A DNA stretch of 21,214 bases from assembly GCA_034428935.1 (NCBI GenBank), contig DAOUHB010000166.1, positions 1-21,214 on the forward strand, written 5' to 3'. The notes under the pieces were generated by a model. That model made no database searches, had not been told where the DNA came from, and saw only the letters and a program-made list of their open reading frames with translations. Source of the DNA: JAAYZQ01 sp034428935. GTDB lineage: Bacteria; Chloroflexota; Anaerolineae; JAAYZQ01. The position numbers and the translations under genes are program-made. Below, one piece after another: positions 14,414 through 21,214 of the stretch; position 1 is the first letter of the stretch, and each line of letters begins with the position of its first letter.

Positions 14414-15625
14414 TTAGTGGCGGCCCCGCAAGAAGCTGCCGCCCTCGTACACGATGCCCTCGGCATAGCGCGTCGGCCGCAGGGCGTTTTCTTCCGGTTT
14501 CATCTCGCCGGTCACCAGGCGGGCGATGCGCCGGCCCGCCTCGGGCGAGAGCATGACGCCGGCCCAGTAGCCACAGTTCACGTAAAAGCCAGCGACCTCG
14601 GGCACCGGGCCGATGAGCGGCTGGTCGTCGGGCGTGTAGACGTACTGCCCGGCGCTCGGATGGATCTCTTCGCCCTTGAGCGTGGCCGCGATCTCGTCCC
14701 AGAACGGGTTCAGCCGGACCAGCTTGTCCAGGACGACCGCCGGATAGTCCCAATCCAGCGGCAAGTCTTCCCGCGGATCGCCCGCCGGCTCGTCGGGATC
14801 CACCCAGGCGATGTACGCCCCACCCGTCTCCGGCCGCCAGTAGACATCCTGGATCACGTCGATGGTCAGCGGCGCGTCCTGGGGGATCTGCGGCCGGGGC
14901 GAGATAAAGGCCTTCTGGCGGCGCACCGGCTCCAGGGGCAGTTCGACGCCCGCCATGCGGCAGACGACCCCGGCAAACGGCCCCGCCGCGTTGACCACCG
15001 TCCGGGTGCTGATGGTGCCTCGATTGGTCTCCACGCCGCACACGCCCTGGCCGTCCAGCCCGATGCCCGTGGCCCGGGTCTGCAGCAGAAAGCGGGCGCT
15101 CGATCCCTTGGCGAATCCCTGCGTGGCCTCGTGGGACGACAGCCAGCCGTCGTTCTGGCGAAAGGTGGCCGCCACCGCCCGGTCCGAGAGATAGGGAAAG
15201 CGCCGCAGCAGCTCGTCGTGGTCCAGGAACTCGGAATCGGTCACGCCCACGCGGCGGTGCTGCTCCACCGAGGCCTTCATGTCGGGCACCGTGGCCGGGT
15301 CGTCGGTGACGAACAGGTAGCCCTGGTGCCGCAGCGAGACGTCATAGCCCGGAATGCCGATGACCTCGGCCAGGTTCTCAAAGATGGCGATGCTGGGCAA
15401 AGCCAGCTCGGCCATGGCCGGTTCCGTGAACTGCGCCCGGAAGCACTCGATAGAGTTGGGCGTGGTCAGCGTCGACAGCCCGTCGCGCATCTCCACGAGG
15501 ACCGTGTCCAGCCCCGCCCGCGACAGCCAGAAGGCCGTCGCTACGCCCACGATGCCACCGCCGACGACGACGGCGTCGGCCGTGCGCGGCATCTCGGCCG
15601 CGTCTGGTACAAAAATCCTGCTCAT
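14414..15625 (-). CDS. FAD-dependent oxidoreductase of the DAO family (sarcosine/dimethylglycine oxidase-like)
   Basis: This 403-aa protein has an N-terminal dinucleotide-binding motif VVVGGGIVGVATAFWLSRAG (about 19-38), followed by LVEMRDG. The segment TPNSIECFRAQFTEP at about 55-69 corresponds to the flavin-contact region of SoxB/FOXRED1-like proteins. The C-terminal YTPDDQPLIGPVPEVAGFYV and NCGYWAGVMLSPEAG segments are typical of glycine/D-amino-acid and sarcosine oxidases. It would oxidise an N-methyl or secondary amine to an imine and then to formaldehyde plus amine, or a related amino acid. The acceptor is unknown. There is no fused folate-binding (GcvT) domain. The ATG at 15625 follows AAGGA, 30 bases after livM, and it is coupled to MttB-family gene A. 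N-methyl substrate preference is inferred from context. Confidence 0.88.
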   Translation of the reverse strand: MSRIFVPDAAEMPRTADAVVVGGGIVGVATAFWLSRAGLDTVLVEMRDGLSTLTTPNSIECFRAQFTEPAMAELALPSIAIFENLAEVIGIPGYDVSLRHQGYLFVTDDPATVPDMKASVEQHRRVGVTDSEFLDHDELLRRFPYLSDRAVAATFRQNDGWLSSHEATQGFAKGSSARFLLQTRATGIGLDGQGVCGVETNRGTISTRTVVNAAGPFAGVVCRMAGVELPLEPVRRQKAFISPRPQIPQDAPLTIDVIQDVYWRPETGGAYIAWVDPDEPAGDPREDLPLDWDYPAVVLDKLVRLNPFWDEIAATLKGEEIHPSAGQYVYTPDDQPLIGPVPEVAGFYVNCGYWAGVMLSPEAGRRIARLVTGEMKPEENALRPTRYAEGIVYEGGSFLRGRH

Positions 15626-15655
15626 GCCGGATTCCTTCCCCCTCCCTGCACGACG

Positions 15656-16738
15656 TCAGCCCTCCACCTGCGGCACCGCCGGCTTGTCGCCGCGTTTCAG
15701 CAGCCCGCTCAGCTTGTCCTTGGCCCAGGCATACAAGCCCGCAAGCCCGCCCGGGTAGTAGACCATGACCAGGATCATCAGCACGCCATAGATCACCAGG
15801 TGCAGGCCCGGCAGGTCCGACAGGTTCGAGCGCAAGGCCTCGATAAAGAACACGAATGGAAACGCCACGGCCATGCCGCCCCACAGGCTCCCCCTGCCGC
15901 CGATGTAGGCCAGCGCCAGCACCTCCACTGTCTTGCTGGTATGCATCACCGTCGCCGGCGTCAGCGAGCCGAGATAGTGGGCGTAAAAGCCGCCCAGCCA
16001 GCCGGCGAAAAAGGCCGACAGGGTAAAGTTGAACACCCGGTAGGTGGTGGGGTTGATGCCCGAGGCGCGCGCCGCGTCAAAGTTCTGGCCGATGGCCTTG
16101 AAGGCCAGGCCGTACTTGGAGCGCGTCACCAGCTTGAGCGTGATATAGACCACCAGCAACATGGCCAGGATCACGTAAAAGTAGGGCCGGTTCGAGGTGG
16201 TCTCCAGCAGGCTGCGGGGGGCCATGCCCAGGGGCCCGCGCGTCAGCGGCGTCATGTTCCGCACCAGGCCCATGAGGGCAATGCCCACGAACCAGGCCAT
16301 GACGGCAGCAAAGATGCCCCGCAGCCGCAGGGTCAGGATGCCCAGCCCCAGGCCGATGATCCCGGCCAGCAGGGCGCCAACCCAGATGCCAATCCAGGGC
16401 GAGATCCCTGGCTGCACGGCCAGCACCGGTGAGGTGTTGGCCAGGATGGCCGAGGTGTAGGCTCCCACGCCCAGGATGGCGGCAAACCCAAAGTTTACCA
16501 CGTTGATGTATCCGGCCGTGAAGTCAAAGGCCACCGCCTGGGCCGCCAGGAAGGCACCCATGATCAGCCAGCGCAGGATGTGCTCCTGGTTGAAGGGTGG
16601 CACAAAGGGCAGCACCGCCACGATCACGATCAGGACCAGGCCCAGCGGGCTAAAGCCGATGCTCGCCAACCCTCCCTTGATTCGGGGTAGGATGCCGCCC
16701 GCTTCACTGTGCTCCAGGACACCATCTTGAAGATTCAT
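15656..16738 (-). CDS. livM: ABC transporter permease, LivM-type (branched-chain amino acid/HAAT family)
   Basis: This 360-aa inner-membrane permease has about 8-10 hydrophobic segments after an approximately 28-residue cytoplasmic N-terminus. Family signatures are DFTAGYINVVNFGFAAILGVGAY (about 72-94), the coupling-loop segment YGLAFKAIGQNFDAARASG (about 209-227) and the C-terminal GGRGSLWGG near 287-295. LivM pairs with LivH to form the channel of Liv/HAAT transporters, which import amino acids, amides and some methylated amines. The ATG at 16738 follows AAGGAG at 7 bases. That site overlaps the end of livH (15-base gap). Its place beside methylamine genes suggests a methylated amine or betaine as cargo, but sequence alone cannot show this. 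Confidence 0.93.
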   Translation of the reverse strand: MNLQDGVLEHSEAGGILPRIKGGLASIGFSPLGLVLIVIVAVLPFVPPFNQEHILRWLIMGAFLAAQAVAFDFTAGYINVVNFGFAAILGVGAYTSAILANTSPVLAVQPGISPWIGIWVGALLAGIIGLGLGILTLRLRGIFAAVMAWFVGIALMGLVRNMTPLTRGPLGMAPRSLLETTSNRPYFYVILAMLLVVYITLKLVTRSKYGLAFKAIGQNFDAARASGINPTTYRVFNFTLSAFFAGWLGGFYAHYLGSLTPATVMHTSKTVEVLALAYIGGRGSLWGGMAVAFPFVFFIEALRSNLSDLPGLHLVIYGVLMILVMVYYPGGLAGLYAWAKDKLSGLLKRGDKPAVPQVEG

Positions 16739-16753
16739 ACATACTCTCCTTAG

Positions 16754-17806
16754 CTATTGCTCCTGGATGCCCTTGACTTCGCTGCCAAAGATTCCCGAGG
16801 GGATCAGGATAAGGATCAGGATCATGACCGCCGTGGGCACGACGTCCTCCCAGGCGATGCCGATGAACTGCTGCGTCGCCGTCTGCAGCAGGGCCACGAT
16901 GAACCCGCCAAAAATGGCGCCATAGACGTTGCCCAGGCCCACGAGCATGACCACGTACCAGGCAAAATACAGCGGCTTGAGCCCCACCGTGGGATAAGCC
17001 TGGAACATGAACAGCAGCGCCGCCCCGGCCATGGCTGCCATGGCCGTCGCCAGCGAGAAGGTCAGGGTGTGCACAAAACCGAGGTTGATGCCCACCAACT
17101 GCGCGCCGGTCTCGTCCTGAGAAACGGCACGGATGGCCCGGCCTGTGCGCGTCTTTTGCATGAACCACGTCAGCAGGGCAATGACCGCGATGGCAATGAT
17201 AAAGGCAAAGATGCGGTCAAAGGCCACGCGCATGCCCAGGAACTCCAGGGGCTCGAAATCGTAGTAGCGCGGAATCCCCCGAAAGTTGGGCCCCAGCAAC
17301 AGCGTCGTGCCGTTGGTCATGACGAACGACAGGCCCACCGTCAGCAAGAACGTGTTCATCACCCAGCCCGCCCGCGTTCTCTTGCGCAGCGGCGCAAAGA
17401 TGAGCCGCTCCAGGAAGGCGCCCAGAACCGCGCCCACCACCATGGCCGCCAAAACACCCACCAGCGGGGCCAGCAACTGCAGCGTGCCGTTGGGGTTCTC
17501 CTTCAGGTAGGCGCTGATGGGCGTGAAGACGAAATAGCCCACGTAGGCGCCCACCATGAACGACTCGCCGTGGGCAAAGTGTGGAATGTTCATCACGCCA
17601 AAGACGAGGGCCAGGCCGGCCGCCAGGAGCGCCCACATGCCGCCCGTGACCACCACGTTGGCCAACTGCGAAGCCCCCGACTCGACGGCGATGAGCACCG
17701 CCAGGAGCACCGAGAAGCCAATCACGATCACGGCCGCCGTTCTGCCTCGCAGCCAGATCGACGCCCTCTCCGCAAACGTGCGCTGAACCACTGCTCGTTC
17801 CATCAT
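16754..17806 (-). CDS. livH: ABC transporter permease, LivH-type (branched-chain amino acid/HAAT family)
   Basis: This 350-aa membrane protein has about 8 hydrophobic segments. Recognisable LivH features are LAAGLALVFGVMNIPHFAHGE (about 60-80), LERLIFAPLRKRTRAGWVMNT, the cytoplasmic coupling loop GRAIRAVSQDETGAQLVGINL (about 223-243), and GLGNVYGAIFGGFIVALLQ near the C-terminus. It has an N-terminal extension of about 20 residues before the first membrane segment. It forms the translocation pore with LivM. Two adjacent ATGs (17806, 17803) follow a GGGGG stretch. The gene starts 5 bases after the livF stop, so translation is probably coupled. Confidence 0.93.
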   Translation of the reverse strand: MMERAVVQRTFAERASIWLRGRTAAVIVIGFSVLLAVLIAVESGASQLANVVVTGGMWALLAAGLALVFGVMNIPHFAHGESFMVGAYVGYFVFTPISAYLKENPNGTLQLLAPLVGVLAAMVVGAVLGAFLERLIFAPLRKRTRAGWVMNTFLLTVGLSFVMTNGTTLLLGPNFRGIPRYYDFEPLEFLGMRVAFDRIFAFIIAIAVIALLTWFMQKTRTGRAIRAVSQDETGAQLVGINLGFVHTLTFSLATAMAAMAGAALLFMFQAYPTVGLKPLYFAWYVVMLVGLGNVYGAIFGGFIVALLQTATQQFIGIAWEDVVPTAVMILILILIPSGIFGSEVKGIQEQ

Positions 17807-17811
17807 TCCCC

Positions 17812-18516
17812 CTATATACCCAGGTAGGCACTGCGAACGTGGGCGTTGTTCTTCATCTCCCGGCCCGGGCCCTCCATCGCGATCCGCCCGTGCTCCAGGA
17901 TATAGGCCCGGTCGCTGATCTCCAGCGTCGCGTTCACGTTCTGCTCCACCAGTAAGATCGTAACCCCCCGCTTGCGCAACTCGATCAGCGCCCGAAACAC
18001 GTCGTGCGTCAGGTGCGGCGCCAGCCCCAGCGAAGGCTCGTCCACCAGCATAAGCTGCGGGCTCGACATCATCCCCCGCGCAATCCCCAACATCTTGCGC
18101 TCGCCGCCGCTCATGGTGCCCGCCAGCTGCTTCTCCCGCTCCTCCAGCCGGGGAAACAGGTGGTAGACAAATTCGAGGACTTCCATCTCCTTCTTCCGGT
18201 CATTGATCGCGTAGGCCCCCAGGAGCAAGTTCTCGCGCACCGACATGTTGGTAAAAAGGTTCAGCTCTTCCGAGATGTAGCTGATGCCCAGGCGGCTGAT
18301 CGTGTGCGCCGGCAGCCGGCCGATGCTCCGGCCCTTGAACAACACCTCGCCGCTCTTGGGCGGCAACAGGCCCGCGATGCTCCGCAGGGTCGTCGTCTTG
18401 CCCGCTCCGTTGGGGCCGATGAGCGCCACCAGCTCGCCCTCCGTCACGTGCAAACTCACGTCCCACAGGATCTGCAAGAAGTCATAGTTGGCATTGAGGT
18501 CCTTCAGCTCAAGCAT
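17812..18516 (-). CDS. livF: ABC transporter ATP-binding protein, LivF-type
   Basis: This 234-aa ATPase has all canonical motifs: Walker A GPNGAGKTT at 34-42, signature MSGGE at 135-139, Walker B LMLVDEP at 155-161, and an H-loop or switch region downstream ending in the LivF-type tail GRIAMEGPGREMKNNAHVRSAYLGI. It energises LivHM together with LivG. The start codon ATG at 18516 overlaps the end of livG by 8 bases (ATGCTTGA), a classic sign of translational coupling. A LivG/LivF pair is expected for this transporter class. Confidence 0.95.
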   Translation of the reverse strand: MLELKDLNANYDFLQILWDVSLHVTEGELVALIGPNGAGKTTTLRSIAGLLPPKSGEVLFKGRSIGRLPAHTISRLGISYISEELNLFTNMSVRENLLLGAYAINDRKKEMEVLEFVYHLFPRLEEREKQLAGTMSGGERKMLGIARGMMSSPQLMLVDEPSLGLAPHLTHDVFRALIELRKRGVTILLVEQNVNATLEISDRAYILEHGRIAMEGPGREMKNNAHVRSAYLGI

Positions 18517-19243
18517 CGGCCACCACCTCCTCGCCCAGGTAGGCCTCGATCACCTTCGGGTTGTTCATCACCTCCTGCGGCGAGCCCGCCGCAATCGGCG
18601 TCCCGTACTGGATGACCAACACCCGCTCGCAAATGCCGGTGATGACCTTCATGATGTGCTCGACCACGATCATGCCCACGCCCATCGTATCCCGGATGCG
18701 CAGGATCAGCGCCATCATCGCGTCCAGCTCCGCCGGCGTCAGCCCCGAGGCCAGCTCGTCCAGGAACAGCAGCCGCGGGCCACAGGCAATGGCCCGGGCC
18801 AGATCCAGGCGCTTGAGCTGCACCGCGTTCAGGCAGTCCGCCGGCGTGTGCACATCCAGCGGAAACTGCACAAACTCCAGCGCTTCCATCGCCCGCTTTT
18901 GTGCCGGGCTATGGCTCGCGTGCTCGGCGCCGAAAATAGCACCCACCATCACGTTCTCCAGCGCCGTCAGCTTCGGAAACGGGCGCGGGATCTGGAAGGT
19001 CCGCGACAGCCCCCGCCGGCACATCACCTCCGCCGGCGAGCCCGTGCAGTCCTGTCCGTCAAAACGCACCGTCCCCGCCGAGGGCTTGTACGTGCCCGCC
19101 ACGCAGTTCAGGAACGTCGTCTTGCCCGCCCCGTTCGGCCCGATGAGGCCCACGATCTGCCCCGCATCGACCTCCAGGTCCACGTGGTTGACCGCCGTCA
19201 GGCCTCCAAAGTTCTTCACGACTTGCTCAGCATGTAATAGCAT
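18509..19243 (-). CDS. livG: ABC transporter ATP-binding protein, LivG-type, with a divergent signature motif
   Basis: This 244-aa ATPase has Walker A GPNGAGKTT at 35-43, Walker B RLLFLDE at 157-163 and a LivG-type C-terminus ending in NPKVIEAYLGEE. The region that should hold the ABC signature reads CLNAVQLKRLDLARAIA (137-153), so the LSGGQ-like sequence is LNAVQ, without the conserved glycine. I recall a LivG subgroup with LTLxxRKRLE-type signatures and DExxAGLTPxE Walker-B followers. The LDELASGLTPAELD sequence here fits that subgroup, so this is a divergent but probably functional partner of LivF and not decay. The ATG at 19243 follows GAGGTGAG. It lies 221 bases downstream of the binding-protein gene across a hairpin-rich gap. 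Confidence 0.92.
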   Translation of the reverse strand: MLLHAEQVVKNFGGLTAVNHVDLEVDAGQIVGLIGPNGAGKTTFLNCVAGTYKPSAGTVRFDGQDCTGSPAEVMCRRGLSRTFQIPRPFPKLTALENVMVGAIFGAEHASHSPAQKRAMEALEFVQFPLDVHTPADCLNAVQLKRLDLARAIACGPRLLFLDELASGLTPAELDAMMALILRIRDTMGVGMIVVEHIMKVITGICERVLVIQYGTPIAAGSPQEVMNNPKVIEAYLGEEVVADA

Positions 19244-19303
19244 GCATTCTCACCTCAGATCCTCGCCCTGGCCCCCTCGTTGCGGCGGCCACCTCAATCC
19301 ACC

Positions 19304-19413
19304 CCCGCTCCGGCGGGATAATCCCCCCACGCTCCACCCTACGCTCCGGCGGGTTCGCCACATCTCGCTCCCCCGCTCTGGCGGGATCGCCAGATCCCGC
19401 CGCTTTCCGGCGG
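19304..19413. repeat. Four imperfect CCCGCTCCGGCGGG units and a 9-bp hairpin between binding protein and livG
   Basis: The unit CCCGCTCCGGCGGG (itself a 5-bp stem and 4-nt loop) occurs at 19304-19317. Variants follow at 19342-19353 (CGCTCCGGCGGG), 19372-19385 (CCCGCTCTGGCGGG) and 19401-19413 (CCGCTTTCCGGCGG). A perfect 9-bp stem GGCGGGATC-GCCA-GATCCCGCC spans 19380-19401. The array lies in the 221-base gap 19244-19464, which holds no gene. It resembles in position the REP clusters that separate malE from malF in enteric bacteria, where they stabilise the binding-protein message. Confidence 0.75.
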
Positions 19414-19415
19414 AT

Positions 19416-19449
19416 GGGTGGCGCGCCCGGCGCGCCGGGCGCGCCACCC
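19416..19449. repeat. Perfect 34-nt palindrome after the binding-protein gene
   Basis: Positions 19416-19449 are their own reverse complement over all 34 bases, centred between 19432 and 19433, and almost entirely G/C. In the minus-strand transcript it starts 15 bases after the TAG stop of the binding-protein gene (19465-19467). It would fold into a very stable stem without a U-tract. It probably protects or attenuates the message so that binding protein exceeds transporter subunits. A protein-binding operator is an alternative. Confidence 0.85.
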
Positions 19450-19464
19450 GGATTTGCGTCTCAC

Positions 19465-21214
19465 CTACGGCTTCGGCTCAAACTCCTGCTCCGCCCACTC
19501 GGACGGATAGATGATCTTGCCCACACCGTCAAAGTACTGCAACACCGGGAAGGTAAAGTACCCCTCGCCCACAACCGGATCCGGGATCGTCTCCGCGTTG
19601 TACTCGTACCGCTTGTGGATCAGGCCACCCTCGTACACCAGCTGGCCCGCCCAGAGTTCGCTCTGGCCCACCTCGTACAGCGTCTCGCTGCTCAGCGTCC
19701 CGTGTTTCTCCAACGTGCGATTGGCCAGCTTGATGAAAAAGTTCGTCATGTCGAACGACTGGCCCGCCGCCGAAGGGCTCGGCTTGATCCCGTACCTCGT
19801 CTCAAAGTCCGCAGCCCACTTTTTCGCGTCATCCGTCGCCCACGACGGGATCTGGTCCAGCACATAGTCCGACGACGCACCCGTCAGGTCGTACCATTCG
19901 CCTACCCAGCCAAGCGCGTCCGCGATGAGCACGCTCTCCAGGCCGATCTCGTCCGCCTGCTTTACCAGCGACGAGATCGCCGGCGGCGCCGCCGCCGTCC
20001 CCGCAAACACCGCCGGGTTCAGGTCGTTCACCCGGTTTAGCAGCCCGTAATACTCTGTCTGGTCGATGGGAAAGTACTCCTCCGAGAGCACTTCCCAGCC
20101 CACGTCCTCGAACTGCCGCTTGATCGCCCCGCCAAAGCTCCGGCCCCAGTCCGTGTCCTCACCCCAGACGATCACCGTCTTGGCCTCGGGCGTCCACAGC
20201 CCCTCCTGGATATAGTACTCCAGCGCCTGGACGTAGGCGATGCTCAGCTTCTCCGGGCTCGGCCACGTCTTCCCCATCCAGTAGCTGTACTTTTCCGGGT
20301 CCGAGGCATACGTCTCGTTCACTACCTCCGTCGCGCCAAACCCGAAAAAGTGCGGCACCTCGTGCTTGGCCGCGATCTCCATGCACGCCACCACCACTGA
20401 GCTGTGCCAGTTCAGGATCGCCGCCTGGATCCCCTCCTGCACGATCGCCTGCTCGTACGCCTGCGACGCCTTGGCCGGGTCCGACTGCGAGTCGATCCAC
20501 ACCAGCTCCACCTTGTACGGGCCGATCTGGTAGTCGATCGCCTCGAAGGCCGTCTGGACCGCCCCCTTGAACTCGTCGCCCGTCCGCGCCGTCGGCCCGC
20601 TAAAGGGGCCCAGCACGCCCAGCTTGAAGACCTCCGTGGCCTCCACCGGCTCCTGTTCCGGGAGCGCCTCGCCCGACGGCGTCAGCACCTCCGGCTCGGT
20701 CCCCCGCGGCGCCAGCTTCTGCTCCGCCCACTCTGGCGGATAGATGATCTTGCCCACACCGTCAAAGTACTGCAGCACCGGGAAGATATAGTACCCCTTC
20801 CCCGTGATCGGGTCCGGCGCCGTCTCGGGCGTGTACTTGTACTCGTTCATCACGATGCCGCCCGTGTACGACCAGTTCCCCGTCTGGATCTCGTCCTTGG
20901 CAAACGCCGCCAGGTTCTCGCTCGTCAGCTCCCCCTCGGCCTCGTACACCTTCTTGGCCGCCTCGATGAAAAAGTTCGTCCCGTCAAAGGCCAGCCCCGC
21001 CGCCGATGGGCTCGGCGGGAAACCGTTCTGCGCTTCGAACTCTTCCGCGAACGCCTTGCCCGCGTCCGTCGCCCAGCCCGGAATCTGGTCCAGCACATAG
21101 TTCGACGCTCCGCCCGTCGACTCGTACCACTCGCCAAACCACCCCAGCCCGTCGGCCACGATCAGGCTCTCCAGCCCAACCTCGTCCGCCTGCTTGATCA
21201 GCGCCGAGTACGAC
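19465..21214 (-). CDS. Liv-type ABC substrate-binding protein with two fused binding units (5' end beyond window)
   Basis: The 582 visible residues run off the right edge. The frame is open through 21214, and the GTG at 21159 is internal, because upstream codons continue the family sequence (SYSALIKQADEVGLESLIVADG). About 175 residues form the C-terminal part of a first type-1 periplasmic-binding fold. A linker follows (TEPEVLTPSGEALPEQEPVE), then a complete second fold starting VFKLGVLGPFSGPTARTG. The two C-terminal parts align closely, including (P/S)WATD, SPSAAG, TNFFI and PVLQYFDGVGKIIYPxEWAEQ. Such proteins capture ligands outside the membrane for LivHMGF. The ligand is unknown. A signal peptide would lie beyond the window. 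The close fit to livG-livM downstream supports one transporter. Confidence 0.88.
   Translation of the reverse strand, partial: SYSALIKQADEVGLESLIVADGLGWFGEWYESTGGASNYVLDQIPGWATDAGKAFAEEFEAQNGFPPSPSAAGLAFDGTNFFIEAAKKVYEAEGELTSENLAAFAKDEIQTGNWSYTGGIVMNEYKYTPETAPDPITGKGYYIFPVLQYFDGVGKIIYPPEWAEQKLAPRGTEPEVLTPSGEALPEQEPVEATEVFKLGVLGPFSGPTARTGDEFKGAVQTAFEAIDYQIGPYKVELVWIDSQSDPAKASQAYEQAIVQEGIQAAILNWHSSVVVACMEIAAKHEVPHFFGFGATEVVNETYASDPEKYSYWMGKTWPSPEKLSIAYVQALEYYIQEGLWTPEAKTVIVWGEDTDWGRSFGGAIKRQFEDVGWEVLSEEYFPIDQTEYYGLLNRVNDLNPAVFAGTAAAPPAISSLVKQADEIGLESVLIADALGWVGEWYDLTGASSDYVLDQIPSWATDDAKKWAADFETRYGIKPSPSAAGQSFDMTNFFIKLANRTLEKHGTLSSETLYEVGQSELWAGQLVYEGGLIHKRYEYNAETIPDPVVGEGYFTFPVLQYFDGVGKIIYPSEWAEQEFEPKP
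19505..19552. repeat. 48-nt direct repeat within the binding-protein gene, copy in unit 2
   Basis: This stretch equals 20738-20785 except for one base (a at 19541, g at 20774). It encodes the shared PVLQYFDGVGKIIYP segment near the C-terminus of unit 2. Conservation at DNA level, including codon positions free to vary, points to fairly recent duplication or gene conversion between the two halves. Confidence 0.85.
20738..20785. repeat. 48-nt direct repeat within the binding-protein gene, copy in unit 1
   Basis: This is the partner of 19505-19552 with 47 of 48 bases identical. It encodes the same segment near the end of the first binding unit, just before the inter-unit linker. Confidence 0.85.

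Noticed and set aside
19304..19449. CRISPR array or tRNA-like structure
   Set aside because: The units are short, imperfect and unevenly spaced, with no uniform spacers, and no tRNA cloverleaf features are present.
19465..21159. GTG at 21159 as the start of the substrate-binding protein
   Set aside because: The codons upstream to the window edge are open and continue the binding-protein sequence, matching the corresponding part of unit 2. The gene starts beyond the window.

Overview
The window is GC-rich bacterial DNA. Every gene I can support lies on the minus strand, in one co-directional run of 19 genes plus a transposase fragment at the left edge. Most genes have a clear Shine-Dalgarno sequence and several use GTG or TTG starts. 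The expansion of non-pyrrolysine MttB-type methyltransferases, a Liv-type ABC transporter and GC-rich intergenic hairpins would fit a Chloroflexota-like or other high-GC environmental bacterium. That placement is a low-confidence inference, because no phylogenetic marker is present.

Layout in the direction of transcription (right to left): (1) a substrate-binding protein, 19465-21214, cut by the right edge, which holds two fused periplasmic-binding units; (2) a 221-base gap (19244-19464) packed with hairpins, including a perfect 34-nt palindrome; (3) livG, livF, livH and livM, tightly coupled; (4) a DAO-type FAD oxidoreductase (14414-15625); (5) MttB-family protein A (12983-14401), a CBS-CBS-ACT-like regulator (12252-12902), corrinoid protein A (11489-12127), MttB-family protein B (9971-11428), corrinoid protein B (9319-9960), a DUF1638-type protein (8567-9307) and MttB-family protein C (7038-8540); (6) two strong tandem hairpins (6923-7016); (7) a 107-aa four-cysteine protein (DUF6951-like), a GNAT acetyltransferase, a hydantoinase-A-like ATPase (3955-6006) and a GntR/FCD regulator (3276-3920); (8) a 212-base GC-rich gap, an ornithine-cyclodeaminase/mu-crystallin-family protein (2086-3063) and MttB-family protein D (623-2068); (9) a 272-base gap with C/G-rich inverted repeats, then the 5' part of an IS3-type transposase OrfA (1-350).

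Taken together this looks like an uptake and C1-demethylation island for methylated amines, probably several quaternary or tertiary amines such as betaines. The transporter would import the compounds. The MttB paralogues would move methyl groups to the two DxHxxG corrinoid proteins. The FAD oxidoreductase could oxidise the demethylated secondary or tertiary amine. The OCD-family enzyme could handle an imine or amino-acid product. GntR and CBS/ACT proteins may supply control. The substrates, the second methyltransferase that takes methyl from the corrinoid, and a classical Fe-S corrinoid activator (RamA/RACo type) cannot be read from this window. No RNA genes, CRISPR arrays or replication origins were seen. 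The gaps not listed as features (for example 12128-12251 and 3064-3275) contain no gene I can support.
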